Shown piece by piece: positions 7,464 through 17,838 of a stretch of 64,000 bases of DNA. The notes below the pieces were generated by a model that worked only from the letters and a program-made list of their open reading frames with translations, was not told where the DNA came from and made no database searches. The position numbers and the translations under genes were made by a program. Position 1 is the stretch's first letter. Each line of letters opens with the position of its first letter. This DNA is from Chthoniobacteraceae bacterium (GTDB lineage: Bacteria; Verrucomicrobiota; Verrucomicrobiia; Chthoniobacterales; Chthoniobacteraceae), in the NCBI GenBank assembly GCA_947471505.1, contig CANIWM010000013.1:1-64000 (forward strand), in the 5' to 3' direction.

Positions 7464-9089
7464 TTAGTGTGCCTCCCCTGGGTTGGACATGAGCGTCGGC
7501 TCACCAGCCGGTTGGCCGATGCGCAGGCGCATAAAGATGAAGTGAATCGCGAAAATAATCTGCGCCACGCCAAAGAAGACGTAGCCGATGTAGGTGCGGA
7601 TGACGTGCTGCCAGCCGCCGTTTGCCATGACGTTGGTGAAGATAAACTCGCGTCCGGGATTGGAAGGCGAAGCATCCACTGCGGATTCATTCAGCGTGAA
7701 GCCAGCGGCGAGTCCGCCAAACAGGAACAGCGCAATAATAGTCGCGCCGCCGTAAGCCGTGCCGAGGAAGTGCAGCTTGATGAACGTGCGGGAGAGCCAT
7801 TCGCAGCCGACGAGGCGCGGGGTGATGTAGTAAATCGCCCCAAACATCACCATACTGAAGAAGCCCATGAGCAGCGTATGCTTTACCCCGTAATCCCAAG
7901 TCGTGAAGTGCGTGAAGCTGTCCACTCCGCGCAGCGCGCCGAGCACGCCGAGCCCGGCGGCAATGGCGAAGAACACCGTGCCGACATACGTGAAGCGCAA
8001 GGTAGGGGACGACGCCATTTTATCCGTATGGCCGATCATCGTTCGCCCGATATTCACCGTGAGGCAGGCGATGGGGATAATCGAAAGGATGCTGGCCGCG
8101 ACGCTGATGGTGACGAGATACGCGGGCACCGGACCGCCGCTCAGCTTGGTCATCGCCGTGAGTCCACCAAGGAACACCCAGCCCCAAAACCCGATTTTCG
8201 CGAGGTTGTAGCTGTAGATGGGTTTGTTGATGACTTTCGGGATGAAGTAATAGGCGGAAGCTAGACCGAGGCAGCCGAACCAGAGGTTGAAGAGCCCGCC
8301 TTGATACCAGGCGTTCACGACGTTTTTCATCACGCCGGGCGTCGGGGCGCTGGAGAGCAGGTCCGCGGCTCCGAAGAACCACGGGAAAAGGAAGAACCCA
8401 GCGACCAGATACGACACTGAGATATACGGGGCGACGGTCCTTTTATACCGGAAAAGGATGAGCCCCCAGATGCCGATGCAGAGGTAGCCGATGAACATCA
8501 GCACCCTCGCGCCTCGCACCATCTCGAAGTATTCGAGCCCGGTGTTGTGCCCGCCAAGAATCATGATGACGCCGACCGCGACGCCCGCATTCCAGAACCA
8601 AGCGCCGAGCTGAAGCACGGCGGGAGCCTGAATCGCCACGCGGCAGAGGCGCCCGATGAGCCAAGTGGCGACGCCCATTCCCGCCAGCGAGCACCATCCG
8701 TAAATGAGCGCCGTATTGTAGGCAGGCCAGACGCGGCCATAGGTGAAATTGGAGTCAAAAATCGAGCGGAACAGCCCATCCACGCCGAGCATCCGGTAAA
8801 GCCACTCGGGGCCGAGAATGAAATCGGGGTCGTGCAGCCGCTTCGAGGCGATGTAGCCGAGAACGGTGGAGACGAGCAGCCAGAAAATCGCCGTGCTGAA
8901 GAAAGTAAGGACGGGGCCGCGAGCCGATTGGTCGATGATCGAGCGTTCGATGGCCTCGTTGCTGTGCTGTGGTTCGGCAGGTTTGGCCGGGGCGGCGACT
9001 TTCGCAGGAGCGATGGATGATGGAGGAAGCGCCGCCTTTGCGGGAGGCGAAGGCAATGTCGCGAGCAAGATGGTTTGAGAATCAGTCAT
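7464..9089 (-). CDS. CcoN-like haem-copper oxidase subunit I lacking metal ligands
   Basis: A 541-residue polytopic protein with a Pro/Ala-rich N-terminal extension (residues 1-45) and about 12 helices. The order and framing match cbb3 subunit I (for example SAYYFIPK and MFGAIYYITPRL). The catalytic histidines are missing. There is no HH pair and no histidine in the WYQGGLFNLW segment where CcoN has a CuB His. The helix II haem His is replaced in WPAYNTALIY, and only one His (VKHTLLMG) remains of the HVH haem pair. It therefore cannot bind CuB or a standard high-spin haem. A structural or quinone/haem-relay subunit is more likely than an oxidase. Confidence 0.8.
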   Translation of the reverse strand: MTDSQTILLATLPSPPAKAALPPSSIAPAKVAAPAKPAEPQHSNEAIERSIIDQSARGPVLTFFSTAIFWLLVSTVLGYIASKRLHDPDFILGPEWLYRMLGVDGLFRSIFDSNFTYGRVWPAYNTALIYGWCSLAGMGVATWLIGRLCRVAIQAPAVLQLGAWFWNAGVAVGVIMILGGHNTGLEYFEMVRGARVLMFIGYLCIGIWGLILFRYKRTVAPYISVSYLVAGFFLFPWFFGAADLLSSAPTPGVMKNVVNAWYQGGLFNLWFGCLGLASAYYFIPKVINKPIYSYNLAKIGFWGWVFLGGLTAMTKLSGGPVPAYLVTISVAASILSIIPIACLTVNIGRTMIGHTDKMASSPTLRFTYVGTVFFAIAAGLGVLGALRGVDSFTHFTTWDYGVKHTLLMGFFSMVMFGAIYYITPRLVGCEWLSRTFIKLHFLGTAYGGATIIALFLFGGLAAGFTLNESAVDASPSNPGREFIFTNVMANGGWQHVIRTYIGYVFFGVAQIIFAIHFIFMRLRIGQPAGEPTLMSNPGEAH

Positions 9090-9095
9090 TTCAGA

Positions 9096-9764
9096 TCAGA
9101 CGATTTGCGGTGCTGCGTGTGAATGTTTGGAAGTCGGGGCCGATCCATTTAATAGTGGGGGCCGATCCGGCGCTGGGACGGCATCCGACTGCGCTGCTGG
9201 GACGTTTGACGGCGCGGGTGTTGCCGGAACCGGAGGAGCGGAGATTACCGGGGTCGGAAATGTTATCGTCTTAGCTCCGCCACCCTGCAAGTTCGGCATG
9301 GAAACCGGCGCGTCTGCCGCCGGTGTGATTAAATCCACCTTCACGGCGCTTGCGGCGGGTTTCTTGGCGGCTATTTCAGTAGCTACCGCCGCCATGGCTG
9401 CTTCGAGGACGTTTTTGCCTTCGACAGTCGATTTAGCCGCCAAAAGAGCGTGAGCTTCTTTGTGCGACTTGTCAGCCTCCCGGTAGCGGACAACTCCACG
9501 GAGGTCGTCGAGGTTGTCGAGATTCGGGGTCTTTCCGCCGTTGTAATCCTTCGCCGCGCTCGCAAGAAGGGAGTTGATGCCCTTCTGCTTGTCGGCCTCA
9601 TTACTCTTGGCGAGCAGACCGAGCGCCGTCTTTTGCGGCTCCAGTTCGTTGCTGGCGGTTGGTTTATCCACCCAGCAATAAACGGCGGCAGCCACGGCGC
9701 AGAACGCAGCGATTCCGCCAAGTCCTACGAAAAATCCTCCTGGTGTTGTTACGTTGTGGCGCAT
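9096..9764 (-). CDS. Unknown anchored Ala/Pro-rich protein
   Basis: A 222-residue protein with one N-terminal membrane helix (about residues 9-32), a middle region that is probably helical and charged, and a low-complexity Pro/Ala C-terminal third (about 140-222). No Cys-based haem or metal motif is present. It sits between actF and the CcoN-like gene with gaps of 1-6 bp, so it belongs to the respiratory cluster. No family is recognised. It could tether complex III to the oxidase modules or assist assembly, but that is a guess from position. Confidence 0.7.
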   Translation of the reverse strand: MRHNVTTPGGFFVGLGGIAAFCAVAAAVYCWVDKPTASNELEPQKTALGLLAKSNEADKQKGINSLLASAAKDYNGGKTPNLDNLDDLRGVVRYREADKSHKEAHALLAAKSTVEGKNVLEAAMAAVATEIAAKKPAASAVKVDLITPAADAPVSMPNLQGGGAKTITFPTPVISAPPVPATPAPSNVPAAQSDAVPAPDRPPLLNGSAPTSKHSHAAPQIV

Positions 9765-9765
9765 G

Positions 9766-10971
9766 TTAGTTGGTGAGTTTCAGTGATTCCGCAAGGCGCG
9801 GGTCTTTTGTCGGGAAAGTATATCCTTCGCCGACGTTGCGCAGGAAGCCGAGGCCGAGAATGCCGACGACGCCGACGAGAGTGATGGCGCAGGCAATGAA
9901 CCCGCTAAACGAGAACCCGCCCGGTGCATACTCGGGGATGATGATGATGAAGAGGTCCAAGCACTGCATGAAGATAATCCATGATGCGCAGAAGATGATG
10001 CCACGGTTCTTTTTGAGTCCTTGGAACAGGAGCGGGACAAACATGAAGAAGAACCGACCAAAAACGAGGAAGTGGCTGAAGTAGTTCCACGAACCCGTGT
10101 TCCGCAGGCGGAAGTAGATCGTTTCTTCATCAATGTTCGCGTAGGTGATGAGCATGTATTGGCTGAAGCCGATGTAGCCCCAGAATACAGTGAAGGCGAA
10201 GATGAACTTGCCCATTGTGTGGAAGTGCTCCTGCGTCACGGGCTTGAGGTAGCCGAGGCTTTTCAGCCATTTGCAGACGAGGATGGTCACAGCCATCGAG
10301 CTGCCCGCCGCACCAGCGAAGAGATAGACGCCCCACATGGTCGAATACCAGTGATGGTTCAGCGATTTGAGCCAATCAATACCGCCAAACGTGACTGAGA
10401 GTGCCATGACGGGGATGCCCGCGATGGATGCGGCCCGCATTTTGAACGTGTGTTTCGCCGCACCATCCGTATCTTGCGCCATGCTGCGATTGCGCAGGGT
10501 GCGGGAGAGGATAAAGAGGAGGCCGAAGATGCCAATCGCACGGACCCAGAAATAGGAGATATTTAGATACCAGCCTTTGGTCCCTTTCATCAGCGAATCC
10601 TCCACGACTGGCTGAATCCACGAGTAAAGGAGGTGGGGATTGACGATTAAGATGATGGCAATCGGGATGAAGAGGAGGGCTACACACTTCAGAAGATCTG
10701 CCACGTTTTCATACTGCCGCCGGATGACCACGGACCACTCAGAATCGGTGGCGTGATGGAGACAGTTCCAGAAGAAACACCCAATGCAGATGGTGAAGGC
10801 GAAGAAGAACGCGAACAGCCAGCTAAAAGCGAAGAGCTTCGCGCTGATGAAGGCGATGACGATGGTGCCGACGACGCCCGCAGCGGCCATCCCTTGAAAG
10901 ATGGTTTTCAGCGTGGCTGCCTTTTTGGAATCGAACTTCTCAGAGTTCGGTATGGCGATGTGGTGGCTCAT
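9766..10971 (-). CDS. actF: Alternative complex III subunit F (membrane)
   Basis: A 401-residue integral membrane protein with about ten helices, related to ActC of the same complex. ActF packs against ActC in the membrane domain of alternative complex III, which oxidises quinol and reduces a c-type cytochrome or oxidase. The HHATDSEW and FSQYMLITYANI segments fit the ActF family. It starts 4 bp inside the end of actE (ATGA-type overlap). Its position at the end of an actA-B-C-D-E-F series makes the assignment strong. Confidence 0.9.
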   Translation of the reverse strand: MSHHIAIPNSEKFDSKKAATLKTIFQGMAAAGVVGTIVIAFISAKLFAFSWLFAFFFAFTICIGCFFWNCLHHATDSEWSVVIRRQYENVADLLKCVALLFIPIAIILIVNPHLLYSWIQPVVEDSLMKGTKGWYLNISYFWVRAIGIFGLLFILSRTLRNRSMAQDTDGAAKHTFKMRAASIAGIPVMALSVTFGGIDWLKSLNHHWYSTMWGVYLFAGAAGSSMAVTILVCKWLKSLGYLKPVTQEHFHTMGKFIFAFTVFWGYIGFSQYMLITYANIDEETIYFRLRNTGSWNYFSHFLVFGRFFFMFVPLLFQGLKKNRGIIFCASWIIFMQCLDLFIIIIPEYAPGGFSFSGFIACAITLVGVVGILGLGFLRNVGEGYTFPTKDPRLAESLKLTN

Positions 10972-11630
10972 TTCTTTTCGACGAAGTTCAGTTTCCCCTC
11001 AGCGACTTTTTGCAGCGCGCGGACGTAGGAGACGATGGCCCAGCGGTCTTCCACCGTGATGATCGGTCCGTGGGCTCCCATGGTGTTTTTGCCGTGGGTA
11101 ATGGTGTTAAAGATTTGTCCGTCCGGTTGCTTGCGGATGGGCTCGCTGGTGATGTCGGCGATGGTCATCAAACCAAACGCTTTCACTGGCCCCGTGCCGC
11201 GTCCTGCGAGGCCGTGGCAATGGGAGCAGTTGATGTCGTAGCGTTGCGCGCCCCGACTGACGAGGTCTGCGCCGCGTGTTGCGAGGTTTTCGGGGATGCC
11301 GTCGCCATACATTTCACCGATGCGACCGGTGTTGAAATAGTCGGGCTGATTGGCAAAGCCTCCGGTTCCGCTGACGAGGTTGTTCCCCTCGGTCTGGTAG
11401 TAAGCGCCGGGCAGGATGTAGCCGATAGGCACTGTGCCGGGGATGTGTGCCCGCTCAGCCCGCCCGTCCGCAAAGAAACTACTGCGAACCTGCGCGTTGA
11501 CGCGGGGCTGATGGGCCATGTCGTTGAACCACTCGATGTGGGTCTTTTCGCCCTTTTGGTCGCGGAAACCCGCGATGCCCAAAATGGTCACGACTAAAAT
11601 GATGAATGCTCCAAATCCGATTTTTAGCAT
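10968..11630 (-). CDS. actE: Alternative complex III monohaem cytochrome c, subunit E
   Basis: A 220-residue protein with an N-terminal membrane or lipid anchor helix (residues 4-21) and one haem c site (CSHCHG) in a class I cytochrome fold. ActE is one of the two haem c subunits of alternative complex III and is thought to hand electrons onward from pentahaem ActA. The family-typical PGTVPIGYI region precedes the haem site. It lies 3 bp after actD and overlaps actF by 4 bp. Confidence 0.92.
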   Translation of the reverse strand: MLKIGFGAFIILVVTILGIAGFRDQKGEKTHIEWFNDMAHQPRVNAQVRSSFFADGRAERAHIPGTVPIGYILPGAYYQTEGNNLVSGTGGFANQPDYFNTGRIGEMYGDGIPENLATRGADLVSRGAQRYDINCSHCHGLAGRGTGPVKAFGLMTIADITSEPIRKQPDGQIFNTITHGKNTMGAHGPIITVEDRWAIVSYVRALQKVAEGKLNFVEKK

Positions 11631-11633
11631 GGC

Positions 11634-12197
11634 TTACTCCTGGTCGTAAACAGGCGTGATGTGTGCGCCGCCGAGTGATTCGAGCAACGCTTGGGTTTTA
11701 GTCTCCGAGAACTGTGGGTCGCGGCTCTCAATGATGATGAAGAACTTGTCGTCCGTAACTTTGGCGAATCGGCTCCAGTTAAAGAGCGGATGGTTCAACC
11801 GTGGTAGCCCGTTGCGGAAAATCATACCGAAGACCGCTCCGAATGAGCTGAACAAAATGGTCAGCTCATACATGACGGGGAAGAAAAACTGGAGCGCCTT
11901 GAGTCCGTGCTCCCAGTCGTTCGGCTTGCCGTTTACGATCGTGGGGTAAAGGCCAAAGCTAGTGATGGTGACGAGCCCGAGCCCGGTCAGGAAGCCCGTG
12001 ACTCCGCATACGAAGACGAATGCAGAGAGCCACGATTTTTTCATGCCCATCGCGCCGTCCATCCCGTGAACAGGGAACGGAGTATGGCAATCCCATACGG
12101 TGTAGCCTGCATCGCGGACTTTTTCCGCTGCGTTGTAGATTTCGCGCGCGCTGTTGAATTCCGCGCCGAGTGCGAAGATGCGTTTGTATTCGGCCAT
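11634..12197 (-). CDS. actD: Alternative complex III subunit D (DUF3341)
   Basis: A 187-residue protein with two membrane helices (about 56-80 and 95-120) and the DUF3341 opening in which an N-terminal ferredoxin-like domain reads YTVWDCHTPFPVHGMD. This motif is characteristic of ActD. It helps to hold the complex together and may shape a proton path; it carries no cofactor. It follows actC with a 1-bp gap. Confidence 0.93.
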   Translation of the reverse strand: MAEYKRIFALGAEFNSAREIYNAAEKVRDAGYTVWDCHTPFPVHGMDGAMGMKKSWLSAFVFVCGVTGFLTGLGLVTITSFGLYPTIVNGKPNDWEHGLKALQFFFPVMYELTILFSSFGAVFGMIFRNGLPRLNHPLFNWSRFAKVTDDKFFIIIESRDPQFSETKTQALLESLGGAHITPVYDQE

Positions 12198-12198
12198 G

Positions 12199-13653
12199 TT
12201 AGTGAGCCTCCTTCAGCGTTTCGGGGGCGTGGTCGCCCTCGGGATGATGGTGTGGGTCTGCCTCGGGAATCACGGCTTTGACCTCGAAGATGGTAATCAT
12301 CGGCAGGAAGCGCATGAAAAGCAGGAAGAGCGAGATGAACATCCCGAACGTACCAACGAAGGTGAACACTTCCACCCATGACGGCGTGTAATGCCCCCAT
12401 GATGACGGGAGGAAGTCCTGCGCCAGCGTGGTGCCGATGATGACGAACCGCTCGAACCACATACCCGCATTGACGAACTGGCAGATGACGAAAACCCAGA
12501 TGTAGTTGTGCCGGATTTTCTTAATCCAAAAGAACTGCGGGATGATCACGTTGCACGTCATCATCGCGTAGTAATGCCACGCATACCAGCCAGTCGCTCG
12601 GTTGTAGAACGCGTTGTATTCGTAGAAATTGCCCGCATAGACGAGCGCCACGAACAGCTCCATGAGGTAGGCGTATCCGACGATAGAGCCAGTGAGCAGG
12701 ATGATTTTCGCCATCTTGTCCACGTGGTTCCGCGTCATCATCTTATCGAGCTGCGGATAGAAAAGCCGAGCCGGCAGAAGGAGCGTGAGCACCATCGCGA
12801 AACCGCCAAAGATGGCGCCTGCGACGAAGTAAGGCGGGAAGATAGTCGTGTGCCAGCCGGGAATGACCGACGTTGCGAAGTCGAACGACACAATCGAGTG
12901 AACCGACAACACCAACGGCGTTGATAGGCCCGCGAGGATGAGGTAAGCCATCTCGTAGTGTTGCCAGTGGCGATTACCGCCGCGCCAGCCGAGTGCGGCG
13001 ATGCCGTAAGCGATACGCTTGATTTGTCCCTTCGCGCGGTCGCGAAGCGTCGCGAGGTCAGGAATCAGGCCGACATACCAGAAGAGCACGGAGACGGTGA
13101 AGTAAGTCGAGACCGCGAACACGTCCCAGAGCAACGGCGAACGGTAGTTCTGCCAGATGCCGTTCCAGTTCGGAATCGGGAACAGGAACCAAGCCTTCCA
13201 GAAGCGTCCGACGTGGAAGCCGGGGTAAAGTCCGGCGCACATCACCGCGAAAAGCGTCATGGCTTCCGCCGCGCGGTTAATGGAGGTGCGCCACTTTTGT
13301 CTCGTGAGGAACAAAATCGCCGAAATCAAAGTGCCTGCATGACCGATACCGATCCAGAACACGAAGTTCGTAATGTCCCACGCCCAACCAAACGGCTGGT
13401 TTTCACCCCAGACGCCGACGCCGTTCCCAACTTGGTAGGCGAGCAACGTCGGGACGAGCAGCGCGATCGGCGAGAAGAAGAAGAATGCGATCCACCAGTA
13501 ACGGCGGGTCTTTTCTTCGCAGATGGAAGCCACGTTTTCCGTGATCCACGCGAGTGATTTTCCGTCGTTGACCAGCGGAATCTTCGCGAGTTCCGGCGGG
13601 CAATGCAGGACGACGATTCCGTCCTCAGATGTGTTGTGTGCAGCGGAGGCCAT
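12199..13653 (-). CDS. actC: Alternative complex III subunit C (NrfD-like quinol-binding)
   Basis: A 484-residue NrfD/PsrC-family membrane protein with about ten helices that provides the main quinol-binding site of alternative complex III. It includes family motifs such as [27 protein letters not shown] and WFERFVII. The C-terminus is His-rich ([16 protein letters not shown]). The start codon shares one base with the actB stop, so the two are translationally coupled. The assignment is firm. Confidence 0.95.
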   Translation of the reverse strand: MASAAHNTSEDGIVVLHCPPELAKIPLVNDGKSLAWITENVASICEEKTRRYWWIAFFFFSPIALLVPTLLAYQVGNGVGVWGENQPFGWAWDITNFVFWIGIGHAGTLISAILFLTRQKWRTSINRAAEAMTLFAVMCAGLYPGFHVGRFWKAWFLFPIPNWNGIWQNYRSPLLWDVFAVSTYFTVSVLFWYVGLIPDLATLRDRAKGQIKRIAYGIAALGWRGGNRHWQHYEMAYLILAGLSTPLVLSVHSIVSFDFATSVIPGWHTTIFPPYFVAGAIFGGFAMVLTLLLPARLFYPQLDKMMTRNHVDKMAKIILLTGSIVGYAYLMELFVALVYAGNFYEYNAFYNRATGWYAWHYYAMMTCNVIIPQFFWIKKIRHNYIWVFVICQFVNAGMWFERFVIIGTTLAQDFLPSSWGHYTPSWVEVFTFVGTFGMFISLFLLFMRFLPMITIFEVKAVIPEADPHHHPEGDHAPETLKEAH

Positions 13654-16600
13654 TAGGCGTTTGCTCCTTCCTCAAGCGGCTGGCTCCATGCGGGCATGGC
13701 CTTGTTTGGGTTCATGATACGGGCGAGATAATGCACGCGCGGTTTGACACCGAGGTAGTCAAACACTCGGTAAGCACGTGGGTTTTCGATGTCGCGGTTC
13801 ACGGCGCTCTTCGCGTCGGCTTTGTTGCCGAAGGTGATCGCACCGGTCGGGCAGACTTGCTGGCAGGCGACCTTGAAGGCGTCTGTCGGCACTTGGACGT
13901 CGGCGCTGTCCTTGGCTTTCACCTTGGTCGCGATTTTCGCCTCCTGCACGCGCTGCACGCAGAACGTGCATTTTTCCATGACGCCGCGCATACGGACGGT
14001 GACATTCGGGTTCTTCGAGAGCTGAAGCGTGTCCGCCATGCCCTTTTCGTTCACAAGGTTTTGACGGAAATACTTGTCCTTCTGGCGCTCATTGAAGTCG
14101 AAGAAGTTGAAGCGCCGCACCTTAAACGGGCAGTTGTTCGCGCAATATCGGGTGCCGATGCAACGGTTGTAGGCCATCACGTTGATGCCGTCGTCGCTGT
14201 GGACGGTGGCATTGACGGGGCAGACCGTTTCGCACGGGGCGTTTTCGCAATGCTGGCAAGGCATCGGCTGCATGACCATGCGGGCTTCGCCGAGGTCGAT
14301 CTTCTTGTTGTCGCGAGCATTCATTGGCGTCGCGAAGTAACGATCCATGCGAATCCAGTGGAGTTCGCGGCCTTCGATCACTTGCTCTTTGCCGACCACG
14401 GGAATGTTGTTCTCGCTTTGGCAGGCAATCATGCAAGCGGAGCAACCAGTGCAGACCGAAAGATCCACAGCCATCGCCCATTGATGATTTTTATCGTTCA
14501 GCGTCGGGTGGACGTAAGCGCTGCGCGAAACCGGGTAACCCTGCTTGTCGAACTCTTCGGCGTGGGCGTCCATCGCCTTGTGCTCGTGCAGCCAGTCCTT
14601 GTCGCGAGCGTTAAATTTCGGGTCGATGCTTTCGCGGAGAACATCCGGCCCGCGCCCTTCGAGCGCGCCGTGCTCTTGCGTGACTGCCAGCTTGTAGCAG
14701 GCGCGTGCGGACTTTTTCACCGTCGCCGTGGCGACGTAATGATTCGCCGTCGTGCGCAGCGGGTAAGCGTTAAAGCCGACCTCGCCCTTATTCGAAAGCC
14801 AGCCGCCGTGGGACATATAGTTGCCCCGACGACCACCGACACGCCCCTCACTCCCGCGACCGTAGCCAAGTGCAATCGTGATACTGCCATCTGCCGTACC
14901 GGGGATAATGACCGCCGGAATCTCCAGCACGACACCGTTCGCCTCAATGGACAGGAATGCGCCGTTGTCGAAATCAAAGTGCCCATTCCCTTGCTTCGCG
15001 CCGAGTCCGAGCTTCTCAGCGGTCGCAGGGCTCACGATCGCCGCGTTATCCCAAGTGATCTTGGTGATCGGGTCGGGAAGCTCCTGAATCCATGCGTTAT
15101 TGGAGAACCGTCCGTCGTCCACTTTTGCACACGGTGCGAATACGACTTCATATTCCCCCTCCGAAACCTTGTATCCCTCGGCCAGCTTCTGGGCTCCGTC
15201 GGCATTAAATGCCAGCGGCTCTTTTGCTGCGGGGTTTGGCAAGAATCCATCGTGAAGGAATTTCGCCCACGAGACTGCATCAATTCCCCGCGCAACGCCA
15301 TTAAATGTCTCCTGCACCAGTTCCAGACCGTCCGCCTTCTTGCCCTTCGCGATGAAATTGAGGAGTTGAATCTCCGACCATCCTCCGAAGAGCGGTAGAA
15401 TCATCGGCTGCTGCGAAACGTAGCTGCCGTCCGAAGCTGTCCCGTCGCCCCACGCTTCGAGGTAATGAGCAGCAGGAACGTGCCATTTCACAAAGCGGCG
15501 CTTTACCACCTCGCCCGCTTCATCGGCATCGATCGAATAAGTCGTCTCGTCTTCGTAAAAACCGTGCCGCACGACTTCCACGCCCTTCAACAGTGCGCCG
15601 AAGTTCAAATCCGCCGGAGCATTGTAAACCGGATTGCCGCCGAGAATGAAGAGCGTCTTGATCGCGCTCGGACCATTCGCGGGAACGGGATGGCTCGTCT
15701 TGTTGATGACGTTTTCCGCCGTGAGCTTATCCACGCGAGCCTTCTTCTGCTCGGCCGTCTCAAGACCCAGCTTCACAGCCAAATCTTTAATCGTCGCGCC
15801 GCCGCCGTGGCCATGGGTTTTGCGTCCGATGACTGTTTCACCGAGCGCACCAAGCGCTGCATTGATCGCATGACCGAGCGCTTGCACCGCTGCTGGCTGA
15901 CGATAGCCGACGAGCACGAGCGCCTTGCCTTTTTGTGCGACCAAATCTTTCGCTGCTTCGGCCACCCACGCGGTCGCTTGCTCGGGCAACGCCGCGATTG
16001 AAAACTTGCCCACGACAGCATTCAGAGCCGCGTCGTTCGTAGCCGCCGCAATCGCTTTTGCAAAAGCAACCGCCACAGCCCCGACCTTCCCTGCCTGCGA
16101 GCGCAGACGATGGTCCGCCATGCCGCCCGTCGTCGTGTAACGATTCTCGACGACGTAAAGCCGATTCATTTTTTGCTCCGGCTTGCGACGCGCAGAGAAA
16201 GCACGGATACCTTCCAATCGCCCTTCATCAAACCCAAGGAAATCGCAGTCCAGCGACAAAATCACGTCCGCTTTGTCGATCTGCGGCACCGCCCGGAACC
16301 CTTCGCCGAACACCGCGTTGTTCGCGGCTGAGGCCTCCGAACCGCCCAGCGGCTCGTAAGTGACCCACATCGCCTTCGGCAGTTTCGCCGCGACCAATTT
16401 CTGCAACCGCCCGTAGGTCGGCGACGTGAAATGCTCGCTCAAGAAAGCGATCCCCTCCCCGTCCCCTGCCTTAGCGACAACGTCGGCCAACCATTTAGTA
16501 AATTCTGTCTCGTTCGACTCCTTGCCCGCGTGTTGGAAAATCCGCGAACGGTCCGGGTCGTAAAGGTCCAGCAATGACGCTTGGCTCTGCGTATCCGTCG

Positions 16601-17003
16601 CACCTTTATTCGTGGCGTGTCCGGGATTTCCGTCCACCTTCGTAGGCCGCCCATCATGCGTTGTCGCAACCAGCGGGATCGCCCCGCGACGATGCGGACG
16701 CGACGTCGCATAAAACACGGGCTTCCCAGGAACACTCCACTCGGAGCTCTGCGCAAAAGGCACCAGCGTCTTCTCCTCGCGACGGCACGCGCTCAGCGAG
16801 AGGCCCGCCAGCGCAGCACTCGCCGCCATATACTTCATGAAGCCACGACGGCCCACCTCAGAATTCAACTCATGCGCGCCCGGCGAAAACTCGCGGTCCT
16901 GCCACTCCTTAAATTCCGGCGTCTTCGCCAGTTGCCCAAAGCTACGCCAATACTGCGGCCCATTGGCCTCTTCCTGCGGATGTTCAAAAACTCGTTTGCT
17001 CAT
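13653..17003 (-). CDS. actB: Alternative complex III subunit B (molybdopterin-type fold plus iron-sulfur domain)
   Basis: An 1116-residue fusion. The N-terminus has a Tat-type signal ([17 protein letters not shown], residues 52-68) followed by a lipobox-like LSLSAC. Residues about 80-800 resemble molybdopterin oxidoreductases, but ActB proteins bind no Mo cofactor. The C-terminal part holds four ferredoxin-type Cys groups: [11 protein letters not shown] near 850, [13 protein letters not shown] near 912, [11 protein letters not shown], and CTFC with CQQVCP near 1010-1050. These carry electrons from the quinol site to the ActA and ActE haems. It follows actA by 12 bp. Confidence 0.96.
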   Translation of the reverse strand: MSKRVFEHPQEEANGPQYWRSFGQLAKTPEFKEWQDREFSPGAHELNSEVGRRGFMKYMAASAALAGLSLSACRREEKTLVPFAQSSEWSVPGKPVFYATSRPHRRGAIPLVATTHDGRPTKVDGNPGHATNKGATDTQSQASLLDLYDPDRSRIFQHAGKESNETEFTKWLADVVAKAGDGEGIAFLSEHFTSPTYGRLQKLVAAKLPKAMWVTYEPLGGSEASAANNAVFGEGFRAVPQIDKADVILSLDCDFLGFDEGRLEGIRAFSARRKPEQKMNRLYVVENRYTTTGGMADHRLRSQAGKVGAVAVAFAKAIAAATNDAALNAVVGKFSIAALPEQATAWVAEAAKDLVAQKGKALVLVGYRQPAAVQALGHAINAALGALGETVIGRKTHGHGGGATIKDLAVKLGLETAEQKKARVDKLTAENVINKTSHPVPANGPSAIKTLFILGGNPVYNAPADLNFGALLKGVEVVRHGFYEDETTYSIDADEAGEVVKRRFVKWHVPAAHYLEAWGDGTASDGSYVSQQPMILPLFGGWSEIQLLNFIAKGKKADGLELVQETFNGVARGIDAVSWAKFLHDGFLPNPAAKEPLAFNADGAQKLAEGYKVSEGEYEVVFAPCAKVDDGRFSNNAWIQELPDPITKITWDNAAIVSPATAEKLGLGAKQGNGHFDFDNGAFLSIEANGVVLEIPAVIIPGTADGSITIALGYGRGSEGRVGGRRGNYMSHGGWLSNKGEVGFNAYPLRTTANHYVATATVKKSARACYKLAVTQEHGALEGRGPDVLRESIDPKFNARDKDWLHEHKAMDAHAEEFDKQGYPVSRSAYVHPTLNDKNHQWAMAVDLSVCTGCSACMIACQSENNIPVVGKEQVIEGRELHWIRMDRYFATPMNARDNKKIDLGEARMVMQPMPCQHCENAPCETVCPVNATVHSDDGINVMAYNRCIGTRYCANNCPFKVRRFNFFDFNERQKDKYFRQNLVNEKGMADTLQLSKNPNVTVRMRGVMEKCTFCVQRVQEAKIATKVKAKDSADVQVPTDAFKVACQQVCPTGAITFGNKADAKSAVNRDIENPRAYRVFDYLGVKPRVHYLARIMNPNKAMPAWSQPLEEGANA

Positions 17004-17015
17004 GGTCCGTATCGG

Positions 17016-17750
17016 TTAGCGGTGGCAGCCAGCACAATTGCTGTCCGGCGGATGCACCCCGCGTTGCGCCTTGAAGTGTTCGCCCATGATTTCCTGGGCA
17101 TTTGCAGGCGACAACTTTGCCCCCGCTTTTAGTTTCAAATCTTCCGGCTTCTTGCCCAGCAGCGCCGCCAGCTCTGTCGAGTCCGTCGGGGCCTTCCATC
17201 CGAGGTCCGTCACCTTATCCAGCGGGCGCAGTTCCGACTCCGGCTTCCGATGGCAATCCACGCAAAACTCCATCGTCAGCGACTTCGCCTGATACACCAC
17301 ATCCATCTGGTCCACTCGTCCGTGACACGTCACGCACGACACCCCGCGATTGATATGCACCGAGTGATTAAAATATGCGTAGTCCGGCGTCTTGTGAATC
17401 TGCACCCACTGCACACCCTTGCCCGACGCCCACGCCTGCCGAAGCGGCTCCAACTTCGGGTTATCTTTCTGCACCTGCGAGTGGCAGCTCATACACACCT
17501 GCGACGACGGCAAATTGGAATGCGCCGCCGTCTCCACAAAGCTGTGGCAATACCGGCAATCGATCCCGATTTGCCCCGCATGGACCTTGTGAGAAAATGG
17601 AATCGGCTGAGCGGGCTGATAGCCGATCTTCGTGTATTTCGGGGTGAAATACATCCACACCGCACCCAGAGCGCATGTGGCAAACGCCCCGAGAATCAGG
17701 GCAATTTTAAGCGGCACGAGGTTCGCCCCGCGTTGGAAAATCTGCGGCAT
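17016..17750 (-). CDS. actA: Alternative complex III pentahaem cytochrome c, subunit A
   Basis: A 244-residue protein with an N-terminal membrane anchor (about 12-34) and five CxxCH haem sites: CRYCH (65), CMSCH (86), CVTCH (139), CVDCH (163) and CAGCH (239). Five haems plus first position in an actA-F series identify ActA, which accepts electrons from the ActB clusters. It is the first gene of the cluster, so the promoter should lie in the roughly 150 bp upstream, where a CRP-type palindrome is found. Confidence 0.95.
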   Translation of the reverse strand: MPQIFQRGANLVPLKIALILGAFATCALGAVWMYFTPKYTKIGYQPAQPIPFSHKVHAGQIGIDCRYCHSFVETAAHSNLPSSQVCMSCHSQVQKDNPKLEPLRQAWASGKGVQWVQIHKTPDYAYFNHSVHINRGVSCVTCHGRVDQMDVVYQAKSLTMEFCVDCHRKPESELRPLDKVTDLGWKAPTDSTELAALLGKKPEDLKLKAGAKLSPANAQEIMGEHFKAQRGVHPPDSNCAGCHR

Positions 17751-17838
17751 TTGGTTAGTAAGTAAGGTGGAAAAAGCGGTTCACTTTTCGTCGAAACGGA
17801 CGGCACTTTGGGAAAAACACGGAAACGATGCAAGGACT

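Noticed and set aside
7464-9089. Functional cbb3 oxygen reductase
   Set aside because: The order of genes fits cbb3, but the CuB and haem ligand histidines are absent in the sequence.
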